A stretch of 37,192 bases of DNA, taken from NCBI GenBank assembly GCA_946408355.1, contig CAMJRX010000023.1:1-37192 (forward strand), in the 5' to 3' direction. The notes below the pieces were generated by a model. That model ran no database searches. It was not told where the DNA came from and worked only from the letters and a program-made list of their open reading frames with translations. This document shows positions 21,801 through 26,932 of the stretch, piece by piece. The DNA comes from an uncultured Selenomonadales bacterium (lineage in GTDB: Bacteria > Bacillota > Negativicutes > Selenomonadales > Selenomonadaceae). A program made the position numbers and the translations under genes. The number at the start of each line of letters is the position of its first letter. Position 1 is the first letter of the stretch.

Positions 21801-24411
21801 TGCGCCAAATGTAATAGTCACGACCGCTGAAAATGGAACATTTACCTTTGACACGACCGAATACAAAGTAAATGATACGCTTGACGGTTCAGTAGACTTC
21901 ACGACCGACGGAAACAGCCATGTAATTGAGATAAACAATTTTGCGGGCGCGGTTAGCGGCGTGCTTGAAGGAGTTCAAAGTTTAAATGGCAAGGACTTCA
22001 GCATAAGCGGCGCGGGCGAAGTTTCGGTTACAAGCGACGGCGATAACATAACTGGCATAACTGGAATAACCGACGGTACAGAGATAAATGGAGACGTTGC
22101 AGATTTACATTACGTTTTGCCGGAAGGTAAGGTAACAGTTAACGGTATAGCTTACGAGCTAGAAGGTGACGACAACGGCGCGTTATTCGTCTCGAACGAC
22201 GGCAGAGCTTTAACGGGCTTAGATAAGGACGCTACACTTTCTGTTGGCGCGGCGGGCAATTACACGATAAACGGTACGCGCTTTACGGTAGACGCGGGCG
22301 ATGCTTTCACGGTTAATCGCGACGGCGCGTATGTAATCGACCCGAAGAATCCGCCGATAAGCGAAAAAACCGAAGCCGCCGATATACTCGCTCGTGGAGA
22401 AAAATCAGTATATGTAAGACCGACGGCAACAGGCAATCAGACAGTTGATTTGACAGGCGATAACGATCTTGCGTTAATTGATAGCGCAAATGCAAATGTC
22501 AGCGTGCAAGCGGGCGCGGGCAATGATAGCGTAGTAGTGCGACATGACGCGGCAGTTGATGTTAATTTGGACGAGAACGGCTCAACGTTGATAATTCCGA
22601 CAGCTGGTAAAGTTACGTTGGAAAATTATAACGGCGACAATGCAAAAGTTCAGACGTTTGATTATAGCGATGTGTCAGGCGCGATAAAGAGCAACGAGAT
22701 TAAATTCGGCGATGGCGTCATGACATTGGGCGACGCTATTGTAACCTACGACACGGAGGCGACTGATACCGGCTCAACTACGGGCAAGCTAATAAATGCG
22801 CACGGTAAGGAGTTAGCAGTAGGATTCACGCACCAAAACGGCGGATTGCTTGACGAGAGCACTTCAAACGAAAATTATCTGATGAAGGGCAACTACGCTG
22901 AAAATTCTTCCTACACGCAAAAAGGCGGCGGCTCGACAATCTTAACTGGCAGTGGCAATGATACGATTTTAGCTGGCGCAGGTGATTATATCGATGCGGG
23001 CGGCGGCTACAATCAAATTTACCTGACGGATAAGAAGATGCGCAACTCGGTACCTGAAGGCGCGACAATCGTCATGAACGAAAAAGCGTATGATACGGTT
23101 AGCAATTTTGCTGGCGGCTTTAGCGGCAACGACGATAAGATTTTAATAAAGAATTTGTCTGAACTCGGTTTTGGCTACGGCGCGGGAGATTTGGTGATGA
23201 GTGCTGGTAGCGGGCAGATAACCTTTGATAATTTGTCCGGTAATGATCATTACGAGCTGAAGTTGACGGACGGCACGAACGAATACAAAGCGGCAGTTGC
23301 AAAAGCTGATTCGGTAATGGCGGTTGACGACAGCAACGAGGCGGAAATTTTCTACGGCAACGAGCAAGGAATAAGCTTTAGTGAATACACAGGCGCAGTC
23401 GAAGTTAACTTGAACGAAAACGCCGGCTCATTGAACGGTTCAGCAGTGCAATATTACGGCTTGAATAAAGTTACAGGCGGCGCGGGTGATACGTCACTGA
23501 TTGGCGCGGCTAATACTCCGAACACGTTAACAGCTGGCACGGGCAACGGCAGTATCTGGAGCAATAGCGGACGCGATTTAATGGTTGGCAACACTGACGC
23601 AGGCAAGAGTGGCAAGACGACATTTTTCTACATGCCGGGCGACGGGCGCGACACGATAACTAACTTTGACTTCATGAGCGGTACTACGGATATAAATGCC
23701 GATAAAATTCAACTGGATGACACTAGCGGCGTTACGGACGTATTTTTAAACGGCAACGACGTAATGATAGGAATAAACAACGGCGTGGACGATTATTTGA
23801 GACTAGTCGACGCTAAGGGCAAGAGTTTCCGCTTTAACGACGACTTGATAGCTAAAGTTGATGATAATTTAGAGTTCGACGGATTTACAAATTGTTATGT
23901 AGGCAGTGGTTCACCTTCAACTTTGACAGTCGGCGAAGGCATGGGCGACGTAGGAATTTGGCTTAGCGATGATTCTTTGGAGTATCACGGTATCTGGTAC
24001 GACGGCAACTTTGCAATACTTGACGCTTCTTTATCCACAGGCAACAATACTTTGGCGGGCAATGAATCTGACAACTTGATAATCGGCGGCGCAGGTTCCA
24101 ATAGTATCTGGGGCGGCTATGCTTCCTCGAACGATACACTTATTGGCGGCTCTGGACAGAATACTTTCTTCTTCGCGCTGGAAAATGGTCACGATGTTAT
24201 TCAAAACGCGCACGACGGCGACTTAATCAGCTTAGAAGATATTTACTTGGAGAACATAGCGCGAGCAGATATAACAAGCGGCGGCGCAGTGATAGAATTG
24301 ACAGATGGTTCGCGTTTGGAAGTTCAAAGTTCGGCGGCGATAGATTATAGACTGCAGGACGGCACGACATACACGGCAGACCGCACGAAAGGCGAATGGG
24401 TACAGAAATAA
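6883..24411 (+). CDS. Giant repetitive secreted-type protein with RTX-like C-terminus (putative adhesin)
   Basis: The product has 5842 residues from the ATG at 6883, chosen because AAGGAG lies 11 bases upstream; the frame is open from 6829 but that start has no ribosome-binding site. It is rich in Ser, Thr, Gly, Asp and Asn, very poor in Cys, and has no Sec signal, sorting motif or membrane segment. The N-terminus reads MNEFYFDLQRFDAP. Residues 1 to about 400 are unique and AT-rich in DNA. From about 460 to 4210 run roughly twenty copies of a module carrying GDxFxxxxxxYxxxxxGL. Four 384-residue double modules lie at about 2373-3908. A different beta-rich stretch follows to about 5170. The last 650 residues carry degenerate RTX-like motifs (SGNDTILAGAGD, MPGDGRDTITNF, GGAGSNSIWGG). 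Size, composition and C-terminus suggest a surface or secreted adhesin exported by type I secretion. No secretion genes are in the window. queD follows with TAAGGAG and no terminator. Confidence 0.85.
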   Translation: MNEFYFDLQRFDAPIVTTENPATFNTTGENEFIINGTSYKLTLAANSSATISTDSDNSVILTVTSGTVSNLIYSSGTTDSNIPAVNLLAGGGTFQAYKSQKITLGEQKVSCYFNADTGLSKGTNTLKVTSSKDNSIQVTVNATGDNNGTTFKFGDFSYNLLSKPISDLSLNVYSSDYYSLSVSANDTLTIVCPYDNFNKTLNPATGSFTLGKNATGLYVSSLSKDDKFVTYDMSDGKEVNKVTYKMGTKVLSAKNSSEAVKLYPGDASQLEIQLSDLEFDTSTKLSPALVIKNNTLDITNAIITANFTDNVGSLAVVAKDSDDDYSYAYGALKKVSENSFLVSQESTDNKYTAINIESGYTVEFSSTITDATITVADTTAFSVTDTEDNYSLTSGTGSISVGGATGLSLTKGTLLTSTEAQTIAAGDYSIYGYNDSGDTKNGITIGLSNSSVIVGDLDTGESLTAYDTTASATSNYTMLGAGLLKETNSTYTIYRDISSGGSHTLGSAGDLVIAPDSNKILEIGTTNTQSGVVFDNASNPTSLYAELDKSGDGYFLKTVSSATGLASWANTISLTGSEQTSISYGLASAVTNGLIIATNNSGKTTFKVTASADTFVVNSGTAEAPTITGATAITLLGGSITATKDQTITLDGLDKTFAVTNSTSGVKVSFDTSNNTATINASKNDSFKIGSDTFTVGSDNNNMTIEVTASGMTIKAHKGDSFTVGGENYTVDDGDGITFAVDNTTGKVTKISDLATQGDTFTRGNTGYSVKGAGFVTGTSPSSSIWNADNSHSLSGGSVAVDSLTVASNWLGVVTIDGSVTVPAGTNAGLLTDSAFDYTYGELKYGSNSATLTHGSNDSGTLKSINIDSGSTQYTLTAVGKNFHNVSITAPNSSIMVGNSTNGSYQVTLDGAGGNTGLVGATSASLISGKLTATSILTGGVVVDKATVIPGESVTLTTGAYGASISGLSYGEKFKVNNDDYVFTGAGLRNGDQLKRGTKTNSSVASNTLALASITSKDDWLGMRGVSSISGVAIGDNRNISDVFLVDDYTNDTQPSKLYGELKTVSGGYSLSTVTNFDKWEDNYTITVDTATVSISSGFEGANIKASQVGAAFKVDSLNDGATEFVVTDTTAKTGVTLSGAKAITQTDGLIAVAKSNIQSVTVGEHTIANSGNLSLDVSASGGTEATLSSLDEGENFNINSTGYSIISGLGLRTDNQFFKESSLTSSFKSATLSELTNLTDTNEWIYIAAIKNNILTVPPTINSSANEWLVLDENKTTRYGTLTSVTGGGLSLTKSTLDTTWGNDTIQVIDNTLSLSSDFSGKTIRGKSSGALFTVSDNSSYSVIDATGGASIGNATDISLSAGTISLSSANQTISGGDSVISGNDKDIKVTVTGGKATIGALATDDSFKVEGVTYTLLSNGRLQRDSDKSIWNGSSIKPDDSGSIAVASLGSNNWNGAISTDSTGNLTLDSAAKDVLATVSSAFIVNGNTPTSIYGSFTKDSDTYKLSTSGINTGATLPSVTITEDVGKVNFTKDLVNVSITAGSTTFTATKASSGYTVNYSSSELSVDDATAIDLTTGTLAIKNPNQLVTANSQSVQAVSEAVNVTYDNNGVTVDGITTAGESVKINNNTYTLATDTTGDGISVNINNGTTTIKDITVGDKFVIDNETFLYTSAGLTKTEANSDKISYVLKAVHPTSGELTLDKLQSVDEDTWLGIYLADKGNVTISSDITHSVVLVDSVTNPTTNYGQVKLSNGTYTLQKYSDNDEALKAIADSIENPTSITVEKGITAVIDSVFSSSTTSIPVKANNATSITVTDSSGNSYVIGGTVDKFIPSTMTFTPAVNDEFTIDGTTYLMTVAGLTKGNKIWTKANVTDYVLPDDDAWSAIVKLTTDNILDITKIAPEEGSNIVVDNSSSTRWATLDYTAATDTAPATYNLKYIDSDKLAAVQLVDGTANFTVNYETTITTGNGTYTINDNDYTGSGLVVATTASTSTLQDGTVTLDSTTQAVTPTNDSAISVTSGEITATASNGKWDTVNNLIEGDIFKIGDNTYKVYGSNTLAKVNSSGEPEEIYNSYITNGKLDYSKIVGNDYSAVIQLNSDDQLDLIKKLSVTPAIVVGQKDGAIDPTVRVAQIDYSETDDAYTLSETTDGVISTLKGVLLGTAVKSFNTDLETTVITSGTDTFTVNGKVFAALNALTITTASNDSAFLTNGKVTVAEGATVTARYTDTSNHDETITSTKGTLTVIADSTANTVTISDMDAGDVFNVGTNSYTMTSVGLTNGTKLNYNALKNNGITTAEFDLTDDAWKNIVPTESGVLTITNAVGSNVFVADVDTENPSSAVKYGTITKSSDDGIYTLTQADGNDTALEGIILTGVKVTFPTTCTNTNITAKDATFKVTASEPFTIDAASTTLSMSEEVTAVELVKGTLQATNGIPITANGNVITTTSGTMTVGIDDTGVFVGNLNENETFTVGSTSYKKTAAGLLDVTNQKLQASVTDTYYLGSNFDRIIQAPNGALDLSNEKQSAEVYDSISNPTTHMASLTVDDNGLTLKSVDGGVHTITLAKDAKLTVTFAATVNGSGTTIVNNVPYEGTNLVIDATATSSTLQSGTVTIDSGGSVKATKDSTALAVTSGSITATAADGRFTNIASLASGDIFTFNNKTYTQTAIGLISSDNKLNGDVSTDVTVANLSGTAWRDIHQATSGALTINSSTSSNAIVVEIADDKAQSKRYGTLTKSGDTYTLTQADNDSQIASITLDGVKASLPTTCADTTITANEATFTVTASEIFTVDATSNIPKLSNVTAITLTDGTIQALNNIPVTVGENVITTTSGTMTVGIDDTGIFVGNLNENETFTVDGTSYKKTAAGLIDVTNQKFSADVTDTYYIGTSFNRIIAADGSTLDLSNETQSAEVYDSISNPTTHMASLKVSGKKLTLNEVDGGISTITLAKDATLTVTFAATVNSSGNTTVNNVSYNGTDLVIDATATSSTLQSGTVTIDSGGSVKATKDSTALAVTDGSITATAASGRFTNIASLASGDVFNFNSKTYTQTVIGLVSSDNKLNEDVSTDVTVTDLSGTAWQDIHQATNGALTINSSTGSDFLVVDITNDKAQSKRYGNLTKAGGTYTLAQADTDSQLASITLDGVKASLPTTCANTTITANTATFTVTASELFTVDATSGIPVLSKVTAINLTDGTIQALNNIPITIGDNVITTTSGTMTVGIDSTGVFVGGLNENETFTVDGTSYKKTAAGLLDINNQKLRAAVTDTYYLGTSFDRIIEAPSGSLDLSTETQSAEVYDSISNPATHMATLTVSGGKLTLNEVDGGISTITLAKDATLTVDFAATVNSSGNTTVNSVFYNGTDLVIDATATSSTLQSGTVTIDSGGSVKATKDSTALAVTDGSITATAASGRFTNIASLASGDVFNFNSKTYTQTAIGLVSSDNKINEDVSTEITVANLSGTAWQDIHQATSGALTINTSTGSDVLVVDITDDKAQCKRYGTLTKSGVTYTLAQKDTDSQLASITLDGVKASLPTTCANTTITANAATFTVTASELFTVDATSDIPTLSNVTAITLNSGTIQALNNVPITIGDNVITTTSGTMTVGVDSTGVFVGGLNEDETFTVDGTSYKMTAAGLMDVTNQKLRAVVTDTYYLGSNFDRIISSDGSSLDLSNETTSAEVYDSITAPTTHMATLKISGGKLTLSEVGGGIDTIILAEDTNLTVDFAATVNASGTTTVNSSTYAGTTDLVIDATATSSTLQKGTVTINSGESVQATKDSTPLEVTSGSINAIATNGKFTTLNNVDAGDQFSFNDNSYIQSTIGLIKDSTISAELATSTINISNLDSAKWLDFIAPSGGVLNLTNANVNALVLDSATAPTTKLADLTISNSRFNLKGADNPTDIEAVTLPENSNINVDFATQVYAPEGSVTVNSTTFDAASEVIIDFDGSTATLYEGTVNLDTTKPTVKATNDSSALKVLRGSLTATVFDGLLVSLGKLDTKDSFSFNDTTYTKTELGLMKDDLISENLAGSTIELADIDTATWNNIIVPLNQTIDLTSATNALVCDDATNPTVKFATFTNSDGVLTLTDDGDAAEHIKTVDIAAGTILTVDFVTQVNASIGSVIVNSKSYNGTSELVIQSDGSTSTLTSGTVTLNTGDSVATTNGNNISISDGDGLTVTVGNNVTIDGMNIGDAFKVDDNSYKVTESGLINTSGKFWTGSDFTDGLTVDALNLATNWTGIVVAKDGVLSVGNSTLTNDETSTVVDDLSNPTITYGTLTKTNDVYTLTKNADNILSGIKIDNVKIDIDNNLAGVPLTITTPDGIKTSLNVTASAKFSNFTVDATGNNPTVNDVNAIEISAGKIELLDGQNISLAEDAQEVAIFAGNGTFNVGNETFTIAELEDNTLVEFDFDTDGNANSVIGFNKDSTVTIDGTTYTAPENNAILHYTEEDNWYFDGFAYDDYTVTVDTNGNVLVMPGVKFSNVISSGKTLSDDGKIKFAADYNKTPVTIVNQGKVALNINDANDNTLAENLSKHKNVTFNADGVETEDLTAVAGATFKLQDTKSLTAGDTKVTANDNDCEIGIGEDGTSISADKDATITAPADIVLTLNEGDYNVNGADFKGSGTTTATTTADGVKLDLANSDALTYDSMALSSAGTATIDNADGVTLSGGAKVANATNRALTVDGTAYLDDKIINTAKATEVTTTSAGVKVNRRNVKVSGDTDGYTVNIKNLDIIGLENIGNSDGVTVDGLNDATIKTDKAGSLTAGGKTFIYNNDSVIYGLDNGSIVSINDAEQIIGDFSDRVSVNGDGIRLTGSNEVTLSADKNGVKKLELSEEGTYRVNNKTYEIQDDGGFAFDMSGGAVTGVESVENGSLIISQDESGFGVNDGIVTLTSNTNPVTLGIVDSNIVSVSGVDGIINGLENATIYGLTNAVINNKPFKVSGSDEYTAIVADGVVNSIGGITDGATISSAPNVIVTTAENGTFTFDTTEYKVNDTLDGSVDFTTDGNSHVIEINNFAGAVSGVLEGVQSLNGKDFSISGAGEVSVTSDGDNITGITGITDGTEINGDVADLHYVLPEGKVTVNGIAYELEGDDNGALFVSNDGRALTGLDKDATLSVGAAGNYTINGTRFTVDAGDAFTVNRDGAYVIDPKNPPISEKTEAADILARGEKSVYVRPTATGNQTVDLTGDNDLALIDSANANVSVQAGAGNDSVVVRHDAAVDVNLDENGSTLIIPTAGKVTLENYNGDNAKVQTFDYSDVSGAIKSNEIKFGDGVMTLGDAIVTYDTEATDTGSTTGKLINAHGKELAVGFTHQNGGLLDESTSNENYLMKGNYAENSSYTQKGGGSTILTGSGNDTILAGAGDYIDAGGGYNQIYLTDKKMRNSVPEGATIVMNEKAYDTVSNFAGGFSGNDDKILIKNLSELGFGYGAGDLVMSAGSGQITFDNLSGNDHYELKLTDGTNEYKAAVAKADSVMAVDDSNEAEIFYGNEQGISFSEYTGAVEVNLNENAGSLNGSAVQYYGLNKVTGGAGDTSLIGAANTPNTLTAGTGNGSIWSNSGRDLMVGNTDAGKSGKTTFFYMPGDGRDTITNFDFMSGTTDINADKIQLDDTSGVTDVFLNGNDVMIGINNGVDDYLRLVDAKGKSFRFNDDLIAKVDDNLEFDGFTNCYVGSGSPSTLTVGEGMGDVGIWLSDDSLEYHGIWYDGNFAILDASLSTGNNTLAGNESDNLIIGGAGSNSIWGGYASSNDTLIGGSGQNTFFFALENGHDVIQNAHDGDLISLEDIYLENIARADITSGGAVIELTDGSRLEVQSSAAIDYRLQDGTTYTADRTKGEWVQK
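8263..19520 (+). repeat. About twenty divergent protein modules of roughly 190-220 residues
   Basis: A motif G/N-D/E-x-F, six residues, Y, about five residues, GL recurs along the giant protein. Approximate positions are 9793, 10463, 11098, 11863, 12418, 13012, 13672, 14290, 14847, 15442, 16000, 16594, 17152, 17746, 18306, 18889 and 19461, with less regular copies near 8263, 9038 and 9150. Examples are GEKFKVNNDDYVFTGAGL, NDEFTIDGTTYLMTVAGL and GDAFKVDDNSYKVTESGL. A Trp-containing segment, a Y-G-x-L strand and a 'sxGTITA'-like strand usually follow each. Spacing is mostly 550-700 bases. The motif and spacing are read directly; a beta-rich fold is inferred from the alternating pattern. Confidence 0.75.
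13999..18606 (+). repeat. Four tandem copies of a 1152-base (384-residue) higher-order repeat
   Basis: The units are 13999-15150, 15151-16302, 16303-17454 and 17455 to about 18606. The motif NETFTVDGTSYKKTAAGL recurs exactly every 1152 bases (14290, 15442, 16594, 17746). Each unit holds two modules of about 190 residues (xETFTV...GTSYK and GDxFxFNxKTYTQ), so the array is a duplicated pair. Units two and three are nearly identical in places: 15810-16034 and 16962-17186 match over 225 bases without a visible mismatch, silent positions included. Unit four is more divergent towards its end. Each unit contains one Cys, in a PTTC segment. Confidence 0.9.
22480..24250 (+). other. Degenerate RTX-like (GGxGxDxxx) calcium-binding region
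   Basis: Within the last 650 residues three clusters of RTX-type turns are visible. The first is ILTGSGNDTILAGAGDYIDAG near 22940-23010. The second includes LTAGTGNGSIWSNSGRD and FFYMPGDGRDTITNFD near 23530-23670. The third includes NTLAGNESDNLIIGGAGSNS and DTLIGGSGQNTFFFALENG near 24040-24190. The consensus is imperfect, with N or S often in place of D. In the RTX family such repeats bind Ca2+ and precede an uncleaved C-terminal type I secretion signal. The remaining 60 residues are compatible with that role. Confidence 0.65.
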
Positions 24412-24423
24412 GGAGTTAACAAT

Positions 24424-24795
24424 TTGTACGAAATAGAAGTAAAGACGGCATTTGAGGCGGCGCATTTTATTCGCGGCTATGCGGGTAAGTGCGCCCGTCT
24501 TCATGGGCATAATTGGGAAGTTATAGCAATCGTGCGCGGCGAGAAGCTTGACGAACTGGGCATGTTGATTGATTTTAAAATTCTCAAAGCTGAGCTAAAA
24601 AAAGTCTTAGACGGATTCGACCACAGATTTTTGAATGAGTTGGAGCCGTTCACGACGGAAAATCCGACAGCAGAAAATTTAGCGAAAAAAATATTTAAGC
24701 GATTAGCGACGGCAGAAATTTTCAATGGCACAACTAAGCTTTATGGAATCAAGGTTTGCGAATCGCCAAATTCGAGTGTGATTTATTATGAGTAG
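24424..24795 (+). CDS. queD: 6-carboxy-5,6,7,8-tetrahydropterin synthase
   Basis: The protein has 123 residues and belongs to the QueD/PTPS family, the second step of queuosine (7-deazaguanine) synthesis from GTP. The zinc-binding His residues are visible in FEAAHF and LHGHNW, and the active-site Cys is in AGKCARLHGH. The later DFKILKAELKKVLDGFDHRFLN with a catalytic Asp-His pair, and KVCESPNSSVIYYE with its Glu, complete the signature. The start is TTG at 24424. Its ribosome-binding site AAGGAG overlaps the stop codon of the giant gene (TAAGGAG), eight bases upstream. It overlaps queE by eight bases. No queC or queF is in the window. Confidence 0.92.
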   Translation: MYEIEVKTAFEAAHFIRGYAGKCARLHGHNWEVIAIVRGEKLDELGMLIDFKILKAELKKVLDGFDHRFLNELEPFTTENPTAENLAKKIFKRLATAEIFNGTTKLYGIKVCESPNSSVIYYE

Positions 24796-25522
24796 CGCGA
24801 ACGTCATAGAAATATTTTCGTCGATACAGGGCGAGGGAAAGTACGTAGGGTGCCGTCAGATATTTGTACGATTAGCGGATTGCAACTTGAACTGCGCGTA
24901 TTGTGACACGGATTTTAAACGTGCTGAGTATTGCAAGATTGAAACAACAGCAGGTTCGATGATTTTCCGCGAAGAAAAAAATCCGCTGGACGCCGCGCAG
25001 GTTATCGAAATTATAAAAAGTTTTAGCGGCGAAATTCCGACGCAAGCAGTGAGCTTCACGGGCGGAGAGCCGCTTTTACATTGGCAATTTGTCCGTGAAG
25101 TGGCGAGCGCAGTAAAAGATTTTGGCATGAAAACTTTTTTGGAAACGAACGGCACATTATCCGACGAGCTTAAAAAAATTTTAGATGCAATTGATATAAT
25201 CAGTATGGATATAAAGTTGCCGAGCGTAACGGGAAAATTTTTTTCAGTGCATGAGAAATTTTTACAGACGGCGCAAGCTAAAGAAGTCTACGTTAAAATC
25301 GTATTGACGGGCGAGACGACGTTGGAAGAATTTTTATCTACAGTGGAAGTGATAGCGAGCATAAATCCGAAAATTTTATTAATCCTACAACCAGTGACAC
25401 CATTAAATAATGTACGGGCGATAACCGCAGAAAAAATATTGACAATGCAAGCGATTGCGTTGTGCAAATTAAAAAACGTCCGCGTCATACCGCAAACGCA
25501 CAAAATTATTAAATTACTTTAG
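24788..25522 (+). CDS. queE: 7-carboxy-7-deazaguanine synthase (radical SAM)
   Basis: The protein has 244 residues. SSIQGEGKYVG near the N-terminus and the compact cluster motif CNLNCAYC (CxxxCxxC) identify QueE, the radical SAM enzyme that contracts 6-carboxytetrahydropterin to CDG in queuosine synthesis. VSFTGGEPLLHW is the SAM-binding GGEP motif, followed by FLETNGTL and ISMDIKLPS. The C-terminus VRVIPQTHKIIKLL is also typical. The ATG at 24788 lies inside the end of queD in another frame and has no strong ribosome-binding site of its own, so translation is probably coupled to queD. Its stop TAG overlaps the ribosome-binding site of the heptosyltransferase gene. Confidence 0.92.
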   Translation: MSSANVIEIFSSIQGEGKYVGCRQIFVRLADCNLNCAYCDTDFKRAEYCKIETTAGSMIFREEKNPLDAAQVIEIIKSFSGEIPTQAVSFTGGEPLLHWQFVREVASAVKDFGMKTFLETNGTLSDELKKILDAIDIISMDIKLPSVTGKFFSVHEKFLQTAQAKEVYVKIVLTGETTLEEFLSTVEVIASINPKILLILQPVTPLNNVRAITAEKILTMQAIALCKLKNVRVIPQTHKIIKLL

Positions 25523-25535
25523 AGGAGGCACTCTT

Positions 25536-26858
25536 GTGAAACTGCATTTTTTTACCGCAAACAACATAGAAGATTATCGTAAGAATTATAACAAATCTGA
25601 TTTAGCTAGAAAACTTTTCAACAAATTTCACCCGCAAAAGTTGGAGGATTTTGATCAGGGATTTTTTTTCCATTTATTAAAAGATATATTTCAAGTACCG
25701 GAAGGTATTTACGAATCGCGCATCTACGGCGACACGGGTTTTCCAGGTTTACGGTTGGATTTTAATTTTGGTCTTCGACTCGACATACCAGAGGGCAATT
25801 TCCGTGTGAGGATAAGCGACCTTGATAATGAGCGAGTAGTTTTTGATAAATATATTTCTGGTGGCAGATTGCTTTCAGTGGAGCATTATTTTATTCGCTG
25901 GAAAGTGGAAGTTTTTTTGGACGAGGAAAAAATTTTTTCACACACGCTAAATCTTGAAGGTCAACCCGTTACCATTATGTACAAATTTTGCGCATTAGGC
26001 GACACCATTGCATTCCTTCCGTATTTCCGCGAATTTAAAAAGCGTCATAAATGTAACTTGTCAGTTTGCTTACCTGATTATGCGTGCGAACTTTTTGCTC
26101 AACTTTATCCCGATATTCCTTTAGTTGACGAGGTTGACTTCAAAACTTATGCTACTTATTATATGGCGATGTTGATGTCGCCTTTCCCGTTAATGCCGGT
26201 TGATACGCGACACATGTCAATGGACAAAGTAGCTGGCACTCTTCTTGGAATAGATTATCTTCCGCCGAAAGGCGTTTTTCAACCGACTGCACCGCCCGTT
26301 ACGAATGAGCCTTATGTTTGTATTGCGGTACATTCAAGAAACGCGAGAAAGTGCTGGCATTACCCTAAAGGCTGGGATATTGTCATTGATTATTTGAAGA
26401 GTTTAGGTTATCGCGTCTTTTGCATAGACAAGGAGTTAGAAATTAATAACGATAATTTTACGATTCGCAAACCCGATGGAGCAGAAGATTTTACAGGTAA
26501 TCACCCGCTGATTGAACGAGCAAATATGCTTTATCACGCGGAATTTTTTATCGGTCTGGGGAGCGGGCTTTCATGGGTTGCCTATGCGGTTGATTGTCCT
26601 GTTGTGCTCATTAGCGGCTTTTCTCAAGATTGGTGCGAATTTTACACGCCGTATCGCGTGGCTAATCGTCGGGTCTGTAATGGCTGTTTCAATGACTATC
26701 GTGCTACCTTTTTGACCGCATCTTTTTGTCATTATCATAAGGATACGTCGCGTGAGCTGGAATGCCAGAAGAAGATTACGCCGCGCATGGTAATAGAGGC
26801 GATTGAACGACTGATTGTCGATAAAAATTTAACGCCGCCCGCACTGAAAAATCTTTGA
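25536..26858 (+). CDS. Autotransporter-type O-heptosyltransferase homologue (TibC/Aah class)
   Basis: The protein has 440 residues. Residues 1 to about 150 form an N-terminal domain of mainly beta character. From about 150 on it is a GT-B, GT9-like glycosyltransferase: KFCALGDTIAFLPYFREF, then HSRNARKCWHYPKGWDI, then GLGSGLSWVAYAVDCPVVLI. Near the C-terminus four cysteines (C381, C384, C398, C410: CNGC, SFCHYH, LECQKK) reproduce the iron-binding finger described for TibC. This fits the family annotated as autotransporter strand-loop-strand O-heptosyltransferase. Known members transfer heptose from ADP-heptose to Ser of autotransporter adhesins in the cytoplasm. No autotransporter is seen here; the obvious Ser/Thr-rich candidate is the giant protein upstream. 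The GTG start at 25536 has AGGAGG seven bases upstream. A terminator follows. Confidence 0.8.
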   Translation: MKLHFFTANNIEDYRKNYNKSDLARKLFNKFHPQKLEDFDQGFFFHLLKDIFQVPEGIYESRIYGDTGFPGLRLDFNFGLRLDIPEGNFRVRISDLDNERVVFDKYISGGRLLSVEHYFIRWKVEVFLDEEKIFSHTLNLEGQPVTIMYKFCALGDTIAFLPYFREFKKRHKCNLSVCLPDYACELFAQLYPDIPLVDEVDFKTYATYYMAMLMSPFPLMPVDTRHMSMDKVAGTLLGIDYLPPKGVFQPTAPPVTNEPYVCIAVHSRNARKCWHYPKGWDIVIDYLKSLGYRVFCIDKELEINNDNFTIRKPDGAEDFTGNHPLIERANMLYHAEFFIGLGSGLSWVAYAVDCPVVLISGFSQDWCEFYTPYRVANRRVCNGCFNDYRATFLTASFCHYHKDTSRELECQKKITPRMVIEAIERLIVDKNLTPPALKNL

Positions 26859-26890
26859 TATAAAATTTTTTCTTGTGCAAAACTGTAGAC

Positions 26891-26932
26891 AAAAAGCACC
26901 TCTCATTTATAATTAGTTGAGAGGCGCTTTTT
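26891..26932. terminator. Bidirectional terminator between the heptosyltransferase and YitT-family genes
   Basis: The 15-base arms 26891-26905 and 26918-26932 pair with one mismatch around a 12-base loop. A T-run follows in the plus direction, and the matching A-run on the left gives a T-run in the minus direction. It would end both the giant-gene transcript and the converging minus-strand transcript. Confidence 0.85.
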
